DNA of 51,891 nucleotides. It comes from an uncultured Lachnospiraceae bacterium. GTDB taxonomy: Bacteria; Bacillota; Clostridia; Lachnospirales; Lachnospiraceae. The stretch's first letter is position 1; every line of letters starts with the position of its first letter. The position numbers were made by a program, and so were the translations under genes. The notes under the pieces were generated by a model. It searched no databases, had not been told where the DNA came from, and worked only from the letters and a program-made list of their open reading frames with translations. The stretch spans positions 1-51,891 of the forward strand of contig CAJUKA010000025.1 in NCBI GenBank assembly GCA_910586585.1. Reading direction: 5' to 3'. Of the stretch, positions 7,303-16,593 are shown piece by piece.

Positions 7303-8031
7303 ATGTTTAATTCACTATTTGAAAAATATGACAGGCTCATATTTTTCGATACTGAGACCACAGGCTTTGATTCCGACAAGGATGACCAGATCATAGAGCT
7401 GGCGGCAATGAGCGTGGACAAAAGCGGAAATACAGACAGTTTTGACGAATTTATACAGCTGTATTCCAAGCCGCAACTGCCGGACGAAATCATAAACCTG
7501 ACGGGGATCACAGATCTGCAGCTTGCCACGCAGGGGATTCCTGAAGAGGATGCTGTCCGTAAGTTTATCAGGATGGCAGAGCCGGGGAAAGAATCCGACA
7601 AGGGAAACGTCCTGCTCGTGGCGCATAATGCACAGTTTGATTTGATGTTCTTATGCTATGCGATCCTGCGGCACAGGGAGAAAAATCCGGGATGGCTTCT
7701 GGTATTCAATGATGCGGATTATCTTGACACGCTGACCGTGTACCGGGATCGGCACAAGTTTCCGCATAAGCTGGAAAGTGCCATCGAGCAGTATGGGCTG
7801 GGGACAAAGGTGGAGAATTCGCACCGGGCAATTGATGACTGCAGGGCATTGTATGAGGTGGCAAAGGCAATGGAAGCGGAAAGGGACGATCTGGCAGGAT
7901 ACATAAACCTTTTCGGATATCCTGCAAAATACGGAGTTTCCGGCCGGAAGTTAAAGAAGGTCACATATTTGGAGCAGGGATTTTCCAACTATTCAGGAAG
8001 GACTCTCCCGGAGCAACTAAGCCGAAAGTAG
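7303..8031 (+). CDS. DnaQ-like 3'-5' exonuclease
   Basis: A 242-aa DEDDh-family exonuclease, similar to the proofreading domain of DNA polymerase III/PolC. ExoI is FFDTETTGFD (about residues 14-23), ExoII VAHNAQFD, ExoIII HRAIDDCRAL, giving all acidic metal ligands and the general-base His. AAAGGAG lies nine bases before ATG. Phage copies act in DNA replication or repair. The C-terminal 40 residues extend beyond the nuclease fold and are uncharacterised. No phage DNA polymerase is recognised in the window, so the exonuclease presumably works with host replication enzymes. Confidence 0.88.
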   Translation: MFNSLFEKYDRLIFFDTETTGFDSDKDDQIIELAAMSVDKSGNTDSFDEFIQLYSKPQLPDEIINLTGITDLQLATQGIPEEDAVRKFIRMAEPGKESDKGNVLLVAHNAQFDLMFLCYAILRHREKNPGWLLVFNDADYLDTLTVYRDRHKFPHKLESAIEQYGLGTKVENSHRAIDDCRALYEVAKAMEAERDDLAGYINLFGYPAKYGVSGRKLKKVTYLEQGFSNYSGRTLPEQLSRK

Positions 8032-8053
8032 CAAGGAGGTGGAGATATTGGGA

Positions 8054-8730
8054 ATGGAACACAGCCCCATTCGTGGGGGGGGGGTACTGCGGACATAGAA
8101 CTCAGCGAAGAGGAATGTGCGTTTATAACAGAAAACCACCATATGGTGGGCGAATATCTGCGGATGCGGCGGCTTCCTGAAGATGAGTGGTATGACATTG
8201 TAATCTTCCGCTTTCTCCGGGCCGTAAGGCTGTGGTTCACACGTCCAGACCTCCACCGATGGGCTTTCAGGACGGTCGCATACCAGAATATGCGGTCGGC
8301 AATCGGTCACGAGCTGGAAAAGCAGGGGCGGCGCATTCAGGCAGTTAGCCTTGATGCGGTAATCCCTGGCACTGACGGTGCGACTTATTCGGATATGGTG
8401 ACCGATGAAAATAAGAATTTTGTAAATTATGTATTCCCAAGAGGAAGGAGTGATGAAGGTATGCAACTGCGTTATAACGTGAAGCTGCCGCCAAAGAAAG
8501 AAGCGAAGTATGGGAAGAAAAGCGATGAGCGCATCGCAATTGAAGCGTTCATCCAGTCCAACCATAAAAATATGTGCTTCGAGTATGACACGAGTGCGGA
8601 AGCGAAAAAGAAACTGTCAACCATCAACGCAACGAGGCGGTCAAAAAACGAAGCGGATATTTATGATACATACCGTGTGGATCAGTGCGTCTATGTTGTG
8701 CGGAAAGAAAAGAAGAAAGGGAAAGAGTGA
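8054..8730 (+). CDS. sigma-factor-like protein, frame broken at G10 tract
   Basis: The only good ribosome site (AAGGAGGTGG at 8034) leads into ATG 8054 (or TTG 8048), which runs into ten Gs at 8075-8084 and then a stop. Eight or eleven Gs would join it to the frame encoding ELSEEECAFITENHHMV and the rest to 8730, about 225 aa. That sequence resembles region 2 of phage sigma-70-like proteins (LPEDEWYDIVIFRFLRAV). The last ~90 residues, from Met at 8461, look like a separate small domain with their own AAGGAG and may be a fused or independently started protein. As written, only an internal start such as ATG 8143, with no ribosome site, could give product. Confidence 0.65.
8075..8084 (+). repeat. 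G10 homopolymer tract in sigma-like gene
   Basis: Ten consecutive Gs seven codons after the only well-placed start codon. Adding one G or removing two joins the start to the long downstream frame; the current length gives a 14-codon peptide. Confidence 0.9.
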
Positions 8731-8733
8731 TGA

Positions 8734-10098
8734 ATGGAAGCGAATGTTAATAAGGGATTTGCGCTCCTTTTTGAAATGGGGTGCGGTAAGACCCTGACAG
8801 CGATTGCAATTGCCGGGGCGGCCTATAAAGGCGGCTATGTAAAAAAGGTTCTGGTGATTGCGCCTACTTCCGTGGTGGCTGTGTGGCCAAAAGAGCTGGA
8901 GGAATTTGCGGACTTTCCTTTTACGGTGCAGACGCTCCTTGGGGATAAGCGGAAGCGGCTGAAAGCAATCTCCGACTTGGAGCGTTACCGATACCCGAAG
9001 CTGAAAGCGGCGGTTATCAACTACGAATCCGTGTGGAGGGATGATATTTTTGAGTCCCTGCAGAAATACGATGCCGACATGATCATCTGTGACGAGAGCC
9101 AGCGCATCAAGACGCACGACAGCAAGCAGTCCAAGGCGATCCATAAGCTGGGCGATCAGGCAAGGTACAAGCTCATCCTCTCCGGGACCCCGGTACAGAA
9201 CAATGCCATTGATATCTGGTCGCAGTACCGTTTTCTGGATGCGTCCGTATTCGGCGATCAGTTCTGGGCATTCAAGAACCACTACTGCCAGATGGGTGGC
9301 TTCAACAATAAGCAGATTGTACGTTACCGGGATCTGGATGGGCTGATTGAAAAAGAACACTCCATTGCGTTCAGGATCACGAAAGAGGAGGCGATTGACC
9401 TCCCGGAGCAGACCTTTGAAGTCCGAAACATTGAAATGTCCGGGAAAGAGCGCAAGCTGTACGATGCCCTGAAAAGGGATTCTGTCGCAGAGCTGGAAAG
9501 CGGTGGCCAGGTATCGGCAACAACCGTCCTGACACGCCTCCTGCGGCTGCAGCAATTGACCGGGGGCTTTCTTGTAAAGGATGATTCGGACAGGCCGGAG
9601 CTGGTCAGCACGGCGAAGCTGGATGCGCTGAAGGACATCATAGAGGACTATGTTGTGGAGGCAGGAAAGAAGCTGGTCGTATTTGCCCGGTTCATTGCGG
9701 AAGTGGAAGCGATCATGGAGCTGGCGAAGAAAACCCTGCCGAAAGACAAAAAATCAGTCAGCATCTATGGGGCGATTAAGAAGGAAGACCGTGGGGATAT
9801 CGTGAAGCAGTTCCAGACGGACGAAAGTACCGTGCTGTTCATCGGGCAGATTGACACGGCAGGGACCGGCATCACGCTCACGGCGGCGGACACTTGCGTC
9901 TACTACAGCAAGAATTACAACTATGCCACTTATGAGCAGAGCCTTTCCCGGATTCATAGGATTGGGCAGAGGAATATCTGCACGTACATTGATCTGGTGG
10001 TGGAGAACAGCGTGGACGAGAAGATCACGAAAGCCCTGCGGAAAAAAGAGGACTTAGCCACAAAGATTGTGGATAACTGGAAGGAATTTTTCAAGTAA
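8734..10098 (+). CDS. SNF2-family helicase motor lacking its N-terminal module
   Basis: A 454-aa superfamily 2 DNA translocase. Motif I is MGCGKT (about residues 16-21), motif II DESQ, motif III SGTPVQN, motif V GTGITLT and motif VI SRIHRIGQ, covering both RecA-like lobes. The protein begins only a dozen residues before motif I, whereas related phage helicases carry over 100 residues there; a matching segment is encoded at 4860-5228. It is likely a replication or recombination helicase. The ATG follows the previous stop closely, behind an AAGGGAAAG stretch. The genes between the halves may have been inserted later. Confidence 0.85.
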   Translation: MEANVNKGFALLFEMGCGKTLTAIAIAGAAYKGGYVKKVLVIAPTSVVAVWPKELEEFADFPFTVQTLLGDKRKRLKAISDLERYRYPKLKAAVINYESVWRDDIFESLQKYDADMIICDESQRIKTHDSKQSKAIHKLGDQARYKLILSGTPVQNNAIDIWSQYRFLDASVFGDQFWAFKNHYCQMGGFNNKQIVRYRDLDGLIEKEHSIAFRITKEEAIDLPEQTFEVRNIEMSGKERKLYDALKRDSVAELESGGQVSATTVLTRLLRLQQLTGGFLVKDDSDRPELVSTAKLDALKDIIEDYVVEAGKKLVVFARFIAEVEAIMELAKKTLPKDKKSVSIYGAIKKEDRGDIVKQFQTDESTVLFIGQIDTAGTGITLTAADTCVYYSKNYNYATYEQSLSRIHRIGQRNICTYIDLVVENSVDEKITKALRKKEDLATKIVDNWKEFFK

Positions 10099-10109
10099 GG
10101 AGGATAATC

Positions 10110-10589
10110 ATGGCACAGGGAAAAGTAAAAGAATTAATTGATCAGTATGAGGAAATCAGGGAAAGGAAGGAGCGTCTGGCGAAAGAAAAGGCTGCGGCAG
10201 AGGAGGAATACAAGCAGATTCAGATTGACCTTGCGGCGGCAATTACGGAGATCGGAGAGGACAGCGCAACCAATGAGGGATTTGTCTACTCGCCGAAAGT
10301 CCAGGGAAAATACAGCTTCCGGGCGCAGGAGGATCTGGAAGCCGAGGGGCTTGATAAGATTGCCGTCCTGAAGGAGAACGGATTCGGGGAAATCGTAAAG
10401 GAAACCGTGGACTGGAGGACGCTCAATTCTACCATGAGGGAAGTGGCGGAGTCTGATGACGGCATCCCGGAGGACGTGCTGGGAATTCTGAATGTCTATG
10501 ACGAGATCATCGTGAGCCGGACAAAAAAGGACACCAAGAAGCAGGACAAGCTGAAGGAGGCATTCGAGAGGAGGGGCAGGAATGTATAA
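10110..10589 (+). CDS. Gp157-like coiled-coil protein
   Basis: A 159-aa protein with a long charged N-terminal coiled coil (residues 1-45) and a compact C-terminal domain, the layout of siphovirus Gp157-like and host-nuclease-inhibitor-like proteins. AAGGAGG lies eight bases upstream of ATG. It sits directly before the Sak4-like ATPase and SSB, so a part in recombination or DNA protection is plausible. The family call is from layout only. Confidence 0.55.
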   Translation: MAQGKVKELIDQYEEIRERKERLAKEKAAAEEEYKQIQIDLAAAITEIGEDSATNEGFVYSPKVQGKYSFRAQEDLEAEGLDKIAVLKENGFGEIVKETVDWRTLNSTMREVAESDDGIPEDVLGILNVYDEIIVSRTKKDTKKQDKLKEAFERRGRNV

Positions 10590-11046
10590 AGAAACCGATG
10601 AGAACGGGCAGTACCAGCTGGACTGCCGCCTTTCCTCAGAAAGGAATCTGGAAGAGAACACCAGCGTCATGATCGACTTTGCCCACGATATCGTTAAGGC
10701 ACAGAAACCCGGAAAGGTCAAGAACCGTCACGAGGGATACGGCATCCTCGCCGAAGCAATGTGCGTCCTGAACGGACAGATAAAATCGGTCAGTGACGGA
10801 ATGAAAACTTTCCTGATAAATCTGTCCTCGGATGATGATATCCGGGCAATTGAAAGGACGGAGAGTATCTCCAATGCGCTGGCGGATACCATTGTGGCGG
10901 CGGTCACGATGGCGGCAGAGGCGAAGCGGATCAGCGATGACCTTTATGAAAGCGCAGGGAGCTTCCGCTCTCCATTAGAGGAATATGCTGGCAGCGTGGA
11001 CGAGGACGGCTTTTCAGAGCCGGAAAATGAAAGCGAGGAGGGATAG
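10582..11046 (+). CDS. conserved early phage protein, unknown
   Basis: A 154-aa, mainly helical acidic protein, overlapping the previous gene by eight bases. GAGGGGCAGG precedes the ATG. I see no catalytic motif. The C-terminus is Glu/Ser-rich and probably disordered. It lies in the single-strand-annealing cluster between the Gp157-like protein and the ATPase and is likely translated with them. Confidence 0.65.
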   Translation: MYKETDENGQYQLDCRLSSERNLEENTSVMIDFAHDIVKAQKPGKVKNRHEGYGILAEAMCVLNGQIKSVSDGMKTFLINLSSDDDIRAIERTESISNALADTIVAAVTMAAEAKRISDDLYESAGSFRSPLEEYAGSVDEDGFSEPENESEEG

Positions 11047-11048
11047 TC

Positions 11049-11987
11049 ATGGCAAGAAAAATGGAATTTAAGACAGCGAAAAGGGATCAGGTCTACATCA
11101 AGGCAGTGATTACCGGTCCCAGCGGCAGCGGCAAAAGCTACTCCGCACTCCGGGTGGCAACCGGGATCGCCGAGAGGATCGGCATTGCAGGGGCCGGTGG
11201 AAGCAAGATTGCATACATCGGTTCAGAAGGAACCCGGAACAATTATTATGCAGATGAGTTTCAGTACGACCTGATTGATCTGGATGAGTTTTCTATTGAT
11301 ACATACATGGAGGCGGTAGACCTCGCAATTTCCAGCGGCTACAAGGTACTGATCGTGGATTCCCTTACCCATGTGTGGACGTGGGTAAATGAACAGGTCA
11401 ACAATGAGCCGAGGATGACGAGCTTTCAGGCTTGGGGCAAATGGAAGCCGAAGCATAGGAAGCTGATGGAAAAAATCCTCTTTTCCCCGATCCATGTGGT
11501 GGCAACGGCACGGGGGAAGGATGAATACATCATGGAGGAGAAGAACGGGAAGCAGGTGCCGAAGAAAATCGGCATGGGCGCACAGCAGGACAAGGATATC
11601 CAGTACGAATACACGGTGGCTTTCATGCTGGATCAGGATTCCCACCTTGCCCATGCGGAAAAGGACAACACGCATCTGTTTGAGCTGAATGAAGTCCTGA
11701 CGGAGAAGTCCGGGGAGAAGCTCTATGATTGGGCTTTGAAGGGGGACGCTCCGGCAAAGCAGCGGCAGACCACGGATGAGGTTGAGGCGGCAAAGCTGAA
11801 GGAAGCCCAGGAAGCCATCATCGCCAGGTGCAAGGAGCTGGGCGGCCAGAAAAACAAAGAGCTGATGAAAGTCCTTAAGCAGTACGAGCCGAAAGGGAAT
11901 CCGAGCAAGATAACCGGCCTTGCGGATGCCAACGAGTGCCTGAGAGCCTTGGCAGGAGTGGAGCCGGTAAAGGAGGTTAAGTCATGA
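11049..11987 (+). CDS. Sak4-like RecA-fold ATPase
   Basis: A 312-aa P-loop ATPase. Walker A GPSGSGKS lies near residues 23-30 and Walker B KVLIVDS near 100-106; the following segment carries conserved Trp and Gln residues typical of phage AAA_24/Sak4 proteins. These act in single-strand annealing or recombination together with a phage SSB. The next gene is an SSB that overlaps as ATGA (11984-11987), which strongly supports that pairing. The C-terminal ~80 residues are a helical extension rich in Lys and Glu. GAGGGA precedes the ATG. Confidence 0.8.
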   Translation: MARKMEFKTAKRDQVYIKAVITGPSGSGKSYSALRVATGIAERIGIAGAGGSKIAYIGSEGTRNNYYADEFQYDLIDLDEFSIDTYMEAVDLAISSGYKVLIVDSLTHVWTWVNEQVNNEPRMTSFQAWGKWKPKHRKLMEKILFSPIHVVATARGKDEYIMEEKNGKQVPKKIGMGAQQDKDIQYEYTVAFMLDQDSHLAHAEKDNTHLFELNEVLTEKSGEKLYDWALKGDAPAKQRQTTDEVEAAKLKEAQEAIIARCKELGGQKNKELMKVLKQYEPKGNPSKITGLADANECLRALAGVEPVKEVKS

Positions 11988-12415
11988 ATAAGATAATCTT
12001 GGTAGGGCGTCTTACAAAGGACCCGGAGCTTTCTGCAACGCAGAACTCCAGCTATGTGCGTTTCAATCTGGCGGTGGATCGCCGCTTCAAAAGGGATGGC
12101 GATGAAGTGACAGCCGATTTCCCCTCCTGCATAGCGTGGGGGAAGACGGCAGAGTTTATAGACAAGTATTTCCACAAGGGAATGAAGCTGGGGCTAGTCG
12201 GGCGCATCCAGACGGGAAGCTATACGAACCGGGACGGACAGAAGGTATATACCACGGATGTTGTTGCGGAAGAGGTGGAATTCGTGGAAAGCAAAAACGC
12301 ATCGTCCGGCAACAGCGGAGGCAGCGGCGGCAGGACTGCGCCGCCTCCAGTCACCGATGACGATGGCTTTATGAATATCCCGGACGGCATAGATGAAGAG
12401 CTGCCGTTCAACTAG
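11984..12415 (+). CDS. ssb: single-stranded DNA-binding protein
   Basis: A 143-aa SSB with an OB fold (about residues 1-107), beginning MNKIILVGRLTKDPE, then a Gly/Ser/Pro linker and the acidic tip DEELPFN that recruits partner proteins. It coats single-stranded DNA during phage replication and recombination. It overlaps the Sak4-like ATPase by four bases (ATGA), so the two are translationally coupled. Length is slightly shorter than chromosomal SSBs because the linker is short. Confidence 0.93.
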   Translation: MNKIILVGRLTKDPELSATQNSSYVRFNLAVDRRFKRDGDEVTADFPSCIAWGKTAEFIDKYFHKGMKLGLVGRIQTGSYTNRDGQKVYTTDVVAEEVEFVESKNASSGNSGGSGGRTAPPPVTDDDGFMNIPDGIDEELPFN

Positions 12416-12429
12416 AAAGGAGGATCAGG

Positions 12430-13116
12430 ATGGGAAGACGGATTACAAGGGATATGTTTCCGGGCGGTACGGATGAGAACGTCCTGCGCCGGGGTGATGA
12501 ATGCGACCAGCGTGTCATTACCGACATCCTCGGAATCATGGACGGCGAGATTGACGATACACAGGACATCCTCCAGAACCCGAACGCATACTCACAGCAT
12601 TTTATTGGGACGGTGAGGCTTTACCAGACATTTTCCAGAAGCAGCGGAAACGAGCCGTATGAATACTGCGGACTCTGCGCATTGGGAGAGAGCGGCAATA
12701 TGCATCCGAAAGCGGCGAAGAAAGTGTTCATCATAAGCCAGTTCCATGCGGACGATGCGGAAGGGCGGCTGTTCAATAACCGATTCGCAAGAAGTCTGGC
12801 ACGGAATGAATTTTTAAGCAAAGGGGACATCCCGATAGTGCCGCATCTGTATTTCCCGGCATTCATGCTTGATTCAGGATTCGAGAGGGACTTCGGGATT
12901 GCGGCAGGGCATATCGCTATGGAGCTGTGCGACCGGGTGCTTCTGGCGGTTATTGACGGCAGGATTTCAGAGGGCATGAGGGCTGACATTGAATATGCAA
13001 CGTTGCGCCTCGGCCTTAAGCCGGAGCGGCTGGACTTTACCGAGCGGTCCGCAAGGGAATATGTCAGGGAAACGGAGGATGCAGCAGATGAGGAACGGGG
13101 CAGAAGTCAACATTGA
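12430..13116 (+). CDS. nucleoside 2-deoxyribosyltransferase-like protein
   Basis: A 228-aa protein. The C-terminal half (about residues 97-200) resembles the DUF4406/nucleoside 2-deoxyribosyltransferase fold: VFIISQF start, a middle IPIVPHLYFP strand, and RVLLAVIDGRISEGM with the glycine turn and acidic residues. The N-terminal ~95 residues are an extra domain with a CGLC pair. Such phage enzymes may process nucleotides or sugar-nucleotide ligands; substrate cannot be judged. GAAAGGAGG lies before the ATG. It overlaps the primase-helicase gene by 29 bases. Confidence 0.7.
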   Translation: MGRRITRDMFPGGTDENVLRRGDECDQRVITDILGIMDGEIDDTQDILQNPNAYSQHFIGTVRLYQTFSRSSGNEPYEYCGLCALGESGNMHPKAAKKVFIISQFHADDAEGRLFNNRFARSLARNEFLSKGDIPIVPHLYFPAFMLDSGFERDFGIAAGHIAMELCDRVLLAVIDGRISEGMRADIEYATLRLGLKPERLDFTERSAREYVRETEDAADEERGRSQH

Positions 13117-15766
13117 CGATTTCGTGGATTACACAACTGAATATAAAGCCCATGTCAAAAAGTCAAGGATCGTGAACGGCCACCTGACCGGGCTTTGCCC
13201 TTTCCACAATGACACGAACAATAGTTTCTCAGTTGATCTGCAGACCGGGAAGTGGCATTGCTTTTCCGAGGACATCAGCGGAAACTTTCTGGACTTCTAT
13301 GCGAAGATCCATGACACGGACACTGCGGAGGCATACAAGGAGATTCTGGCACAGTATGGCAGGGAGCAGGAGGAGGAACGGCCGCAGGGCCGCTCCTATT
13401 CCCTGGCACAATATGCCTTTGAAAAGAAACTGCCGGAGGAATGGCTGAAGGAATACTGCAAGGCGGCAACCGGGAAAGACCGGGACGGCACGACATTCCT
13501 GAAGATCCCATATTACAACGAGGACGGCAGTGAGGGCGCAACCAGAAAGCGGTATGCAAGGAAGCAGTTCAAGTGGAAGTGGGGAAGCTCAGGGAAGATC
13601 GGCTTGTACGGCGAATGGCGGCTTCCGCAGATCAGGAAGGGCGATGCGGTCATTCTGGTGGAGGGCGAGAGCGATTCGCAGAGCCTTTGGTATATGGAAC
13701 TTCCTGCGGTCGGTTCTCCCGGAGCGTCCATGTTTAAAGCGGAATATGCCGAGAAGCTCCAAGACCTGAAGGTGTACATCCATCAGGAAAAGGACAGCGG
13801 CGGCGAGACGTTCGTGAAAAAGGTGCTGGAGGGGATGCGCAGCATTGAATTCATCGGCGAGGCATTCATCTTCTCCTGCGGCGATATCGAGAAATGCAAG
13901 GATCCGTCAGACGTGCTGATGCGCTTCGGAAAAGAAGAGGGAAAAAAGCACATCATGGGGCTTGTGAAAAACGCAAAGCCGATTGACCTTGACGAGCCGG
14001 AAGTAATCCCGGAGGCAATAAAGGGTGCGCCAGTAAACTTAAGAATCCCGGAAGGGTGGAAGTATTCTGAAAAGGGCATCAGCCGATTTGATGAAAAAAG
14101 CTATGAACCGAAGCTGGTCTGCAGGACGCCGATCATCCTGACACGGAGGCTTAAGAGCCTTGACACGGGGGATGAGAAGATAGAGGTGGCTTTTCTCCGG
14201 GACGGCGAGTGGCACACGGAGTCTTTCCCCCGGAGCGTGATATTTACGAGCAGGGGCATTACTGCGCTTTCAGATCTGGGATGCACGGTAACTTCGGAGA
14301 ATGCAAAGCAAGTGGTGCGCTTCCTTTCCGCACTGGAAGCGGAGAATATAGACATCATATCCCGGACGGATTCCACGTCCACCTTTGGGTGGCAGAGGGG
14401 GAATCGGTTCATACCGGGGATGGGATCTGACATTTTCATAGACATAGACCCGTCACAGAAGGGAATGGCATCGGCATACTGCCAGACCGGGAGCATGGAG
14501 GGATGGATCGCCACCATGCGACCGCAACGGGAAAAATACAAGTTCCGCTTTATACTGGCGGCGGCATTTGCCGCTCCGCTCCTGCGGATCGTAAGACAGA
14601 GGACGTTCTTCCTGCACAATTGGGGCGGGTCCAGGACGGGGAAAACGGCGGCTCTTAAGGCCGCTTTGTCAGCATGGGGGGATTCCGACAGGCTGACCAT
14701 GAATTTCAATGCGACTCAGGTGGGCTTGGAAAGGATGGCATCTTTCTTTTCAGACCTCCCGATGGGGATAGATGAACGACAGCTGGCCGGAAACAATCAG
14801 GCGAAGCTGGAGAACATTGTCTACATGATATCCTCCGGCATGGGGAAGCTCCGTGGGGCGAAGACGGGCGGCATCCAGACCACGCACTCATGGCGCACCA
14901 TTGCCATGTCAACGGGGGAAGAGCCGCTTTCCACAAACACGTCACAGACCGGGGTAAACACGAGGGTGCTTGAAATCTACTGCGGACCGTTTGAAAGTGA
15001 AGCTGAGGCGGCACAGATGTATCAGGATATTGCTTCCGATTATGGCCATGCCGGTCCCGAATTCGTCCGGCATCTGGTCGGGATAGACGAGGACAGCGTC
15101 CGGGAATGGTATGCCAGGATGCAGGATTTTGTAAAATCGGTCGGCAGCGGAAAAGCCGGAAGCCATGTGGCGAGCGTGGCGGTGATAGCACTTGCGGATG
15201 CCATGATAGAAGAATGGTTCTTTAAGGAAAAGCCGGCTCCTGCAGATGGGCATCAAGTTACACTGTCAGAACAGGCGGCAAGCCGGAAACTTGCCATCAG
15301 CCCGGATTCGTGGGGAAAGGCCTGCGAGGCGGCGAAGAAAATCATGGAAGAACAGATGTCTGCTGCCGCAGGGGATGTAAACGAGAGCGCAGTGCAGTTC
15401 GTAACAGACTGGGTGCTTTCCAATCAGGCATATTTTGGGAGTGATGCAATCGGCACTTGCCTTGGCACGATGTCGGAAGACGGAAAGGTGGCTTATATCT
15501 ACACGTCAGCTTTGAATTCTGCCCTGAAAAGGGAAGGATACAACGAGAGGAAAACAAAGAAATATATGGCAGACAAGGGATTCATTACAGCTGTCCAGCG
15601 AAAGGATCACGGTGGAGAGACCTATACTGTAACCAGCCGCTTTCAAGGAAGGGTGCAGCGTTTTGTGGAATTCTTTATAGAAAAAGCGCAGGGGCTTTCG
15701 TCCACGGAAGAATCCAAGGATGAATGGCTTCATGTGGGTGATGATGCGGATCTGCCATTCGATTAG
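13088..15766 (+). CDS. CHC2/TOPRIM primase fused to DUF927 helicase
   Basis: An 892-aa replication protein. Residues about 20-70 resemble a CHC2 primase zinc finger (CPFH ... HCF), but the usual fourth Cys is replaced (CFSE). A TOPRIM-like segment VILVEGESD with GSPGA follows near 195-225, then a DUF927-type ATPase with Walker A GSRTGKT near 520. It should synthesise primers and unwind DNA at the phage fork. ATG 13088 is chosen because GGAGG (13074-13078) lies nine bases upstream; an ATG at 13079 abuts the ribosome site. The C-terminal ~120 residues are an accessory domain ending in an acidic LPFD tip, like an SSB tail. Confidence 0.85.
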   Translation: MRNGAEVNIDDFVDYTTEYKAHVKKSRIVNGHLTGLCPFHNDTNNSFSVDLQTGKWHCFSEDISGNFLDFYAKIHDTDTAEAYKEILAQYGREQEEERPQGRSYSLAQYAFEKKLPEEWLKEYCKAATGKDRDGTTFLKIPYYNEDGSEGATRKRYARKQFKWKWGSSGKIGLYGEWRLPQIRKGDAVILVEGESDSQSLWYMELPAVGSPGASMFKAEYAEKLQDLKVYIHQEKDSGGETFVKKVLEGMRSIEFIGEAFIFSCGDIEKCKDPSDVLMRFGKEEGKKHIMGLVKNAKPIDLDEPEVIPEAIKGAPVNLRIPEGWKYSEKGISRFDEKSYEPKLVCRTPIILTRRLKSLDTGDEKIEVAFLRDGEWHTESFPRSVIFTSRGITALSDLGCTVTSENAKQVVRFLSALEAENIDIISRTDSTSTFGWQRGNRFIPGMGSDIFIDIDPSQKGMASAYCQTGSMEGWIATMRPQREKYKFRFILAAAFAAPLLRIVRQRTFFLHNWGGSRTGKTAALKAALSAWGDSDRLTMNFNATQVGLERMASFFSDLPMGIDERQLAGNNQAKLENIVYMISSGMGKLRGAKTGGIQTTHSWRTIAMSTGEEPLSTNTSQTGVNTRVLEIYCGPFESEAEAAQMYQDIASDYGHAGPEFVRHLVGIDEDSVREWYARMQDFVKSVGSGKAGSHVASVAVIALADAMIEEWFFKEKPAPADGHQVTLSEQAASRKLAISPDSWGKACEAAKKIMEEQMSAAAGDVNESAVQFVTDWVLSNQAYFGSDAIGTCLGTMSEDGKVAYIYTSALNSALKREGYNERKTKKYMADKGFITAVQRKDHGGETYTVTSRFQGRVQRFVEFFIEKAQGLSSTEESKDEWLHVGDDADLPFD

Positions 15767-15774
15767 GTGATGAA

Positions 15775-16593
15775 ATGAAGGCAATTATGAAATATCCGGG
15801 AAGCAAGTGGAGTCTTGCGAAATGGATTGTGAGCCTTTTTCCTGAACACCACAGCTATGTGGAGCCGTTCTTTGGGAGTGGGGCGGTACTTTTCAATAAG
15901 CCCCGGAGCAACATAGAGACCATAAATGATTTAGACGGCAATGTTGTGAATCTGTTTGAGTGGATCAGGAAAGACCCGGAGCGTCTGGCCAGAGAAATAT
16001 ATTATACACCATATGCACGGCAAGTGTATGAGGATGCGTTTGCGGCGGTACCAGAAAGCAGCTTTGAAAGGGCAGTGAATTTCTATATCAGACTGAATAT
16101 GGGGCATGGCTTCAGGACAAATGGCGAGAAAGTCGGCTGGAAGAATGATGTGCAGGGCAGGGAAAAGGCATATGCGGCGCAGGACTGGGTGCATCTGCCG
16201 GACAAAATATTTCAGGCGGCAGAGCGTCTCCGTGGGGTACAGATAGAAAACAAGCCGGCCGTGGATGTAATTCGGCGGTTTAATCATAAAAATGTCCTGA
16301 TTTACTGCGATCCGCCTTATATGCTGGAAACCCGGCACGGGAAGCAGTATCGGCATGAAATGGACGATGACGGACACCGGGAGCTGCTGGAGGTATTGCT
16401 TTCGCATGAGGGAGCGGTCTTGATCAGCGGCTATGACACAGAGCTTTACCGGGAAATGCTTTCAGGGTGGAGGCGGTATGAAAACACGGCATATTCTCAG
16501 GTCTGCTCCAAGAAAAAGGAAGTCCTATGGGCGAACTGTGAACCGGGATATAAACAGATGAGTTTGGAAGGATTGGTGATGGATAATGGATGA
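15775..16593 (+). CDS. Dam-family adenine-N6 DNA methyltransferase (D12 class)
   Basis: A 272-aa alpha-class N6-adenine methyltransferase. Motif X MKYPGSK is at the N-terminus, motif I VEPFFGSGAV near residues 29-38 binds SAM, and motif IV DPPY near 178-181 is catalytic. Length and motif order match phage Dam enzymes; the target is not deducible. No adjacent restriction nuclease is present, so protection from host restriction or regulation is likely. It starts nine bases after the primase stop, with GGTGATGA as a weak ribosome site. Confidence 0.9.
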   Translation: MKAIMKYPGSKWSLAKWIVSLFPEHHSYVEPFFGSGAVLFNKPRSNIETINDLDGNVVNLFEWIRKDPERLAREIYYTPYARQVYEDAFAAVPESSFERAVNFYIRLNMGHGFRTNGEKVGWKNDVQGREKAYAAQDWVHLPDKIFQAAERLRGVQIENKPAVDVIRRFNHKNVLIYCDPPYMLETRHGKQYRHEMDDDGHRELLEVLLSHEGAVLISGYDTELYREMLSGWRRYENTAYSQVCSKKKEVLWANCEPGYKQMSLEGLVMDNG

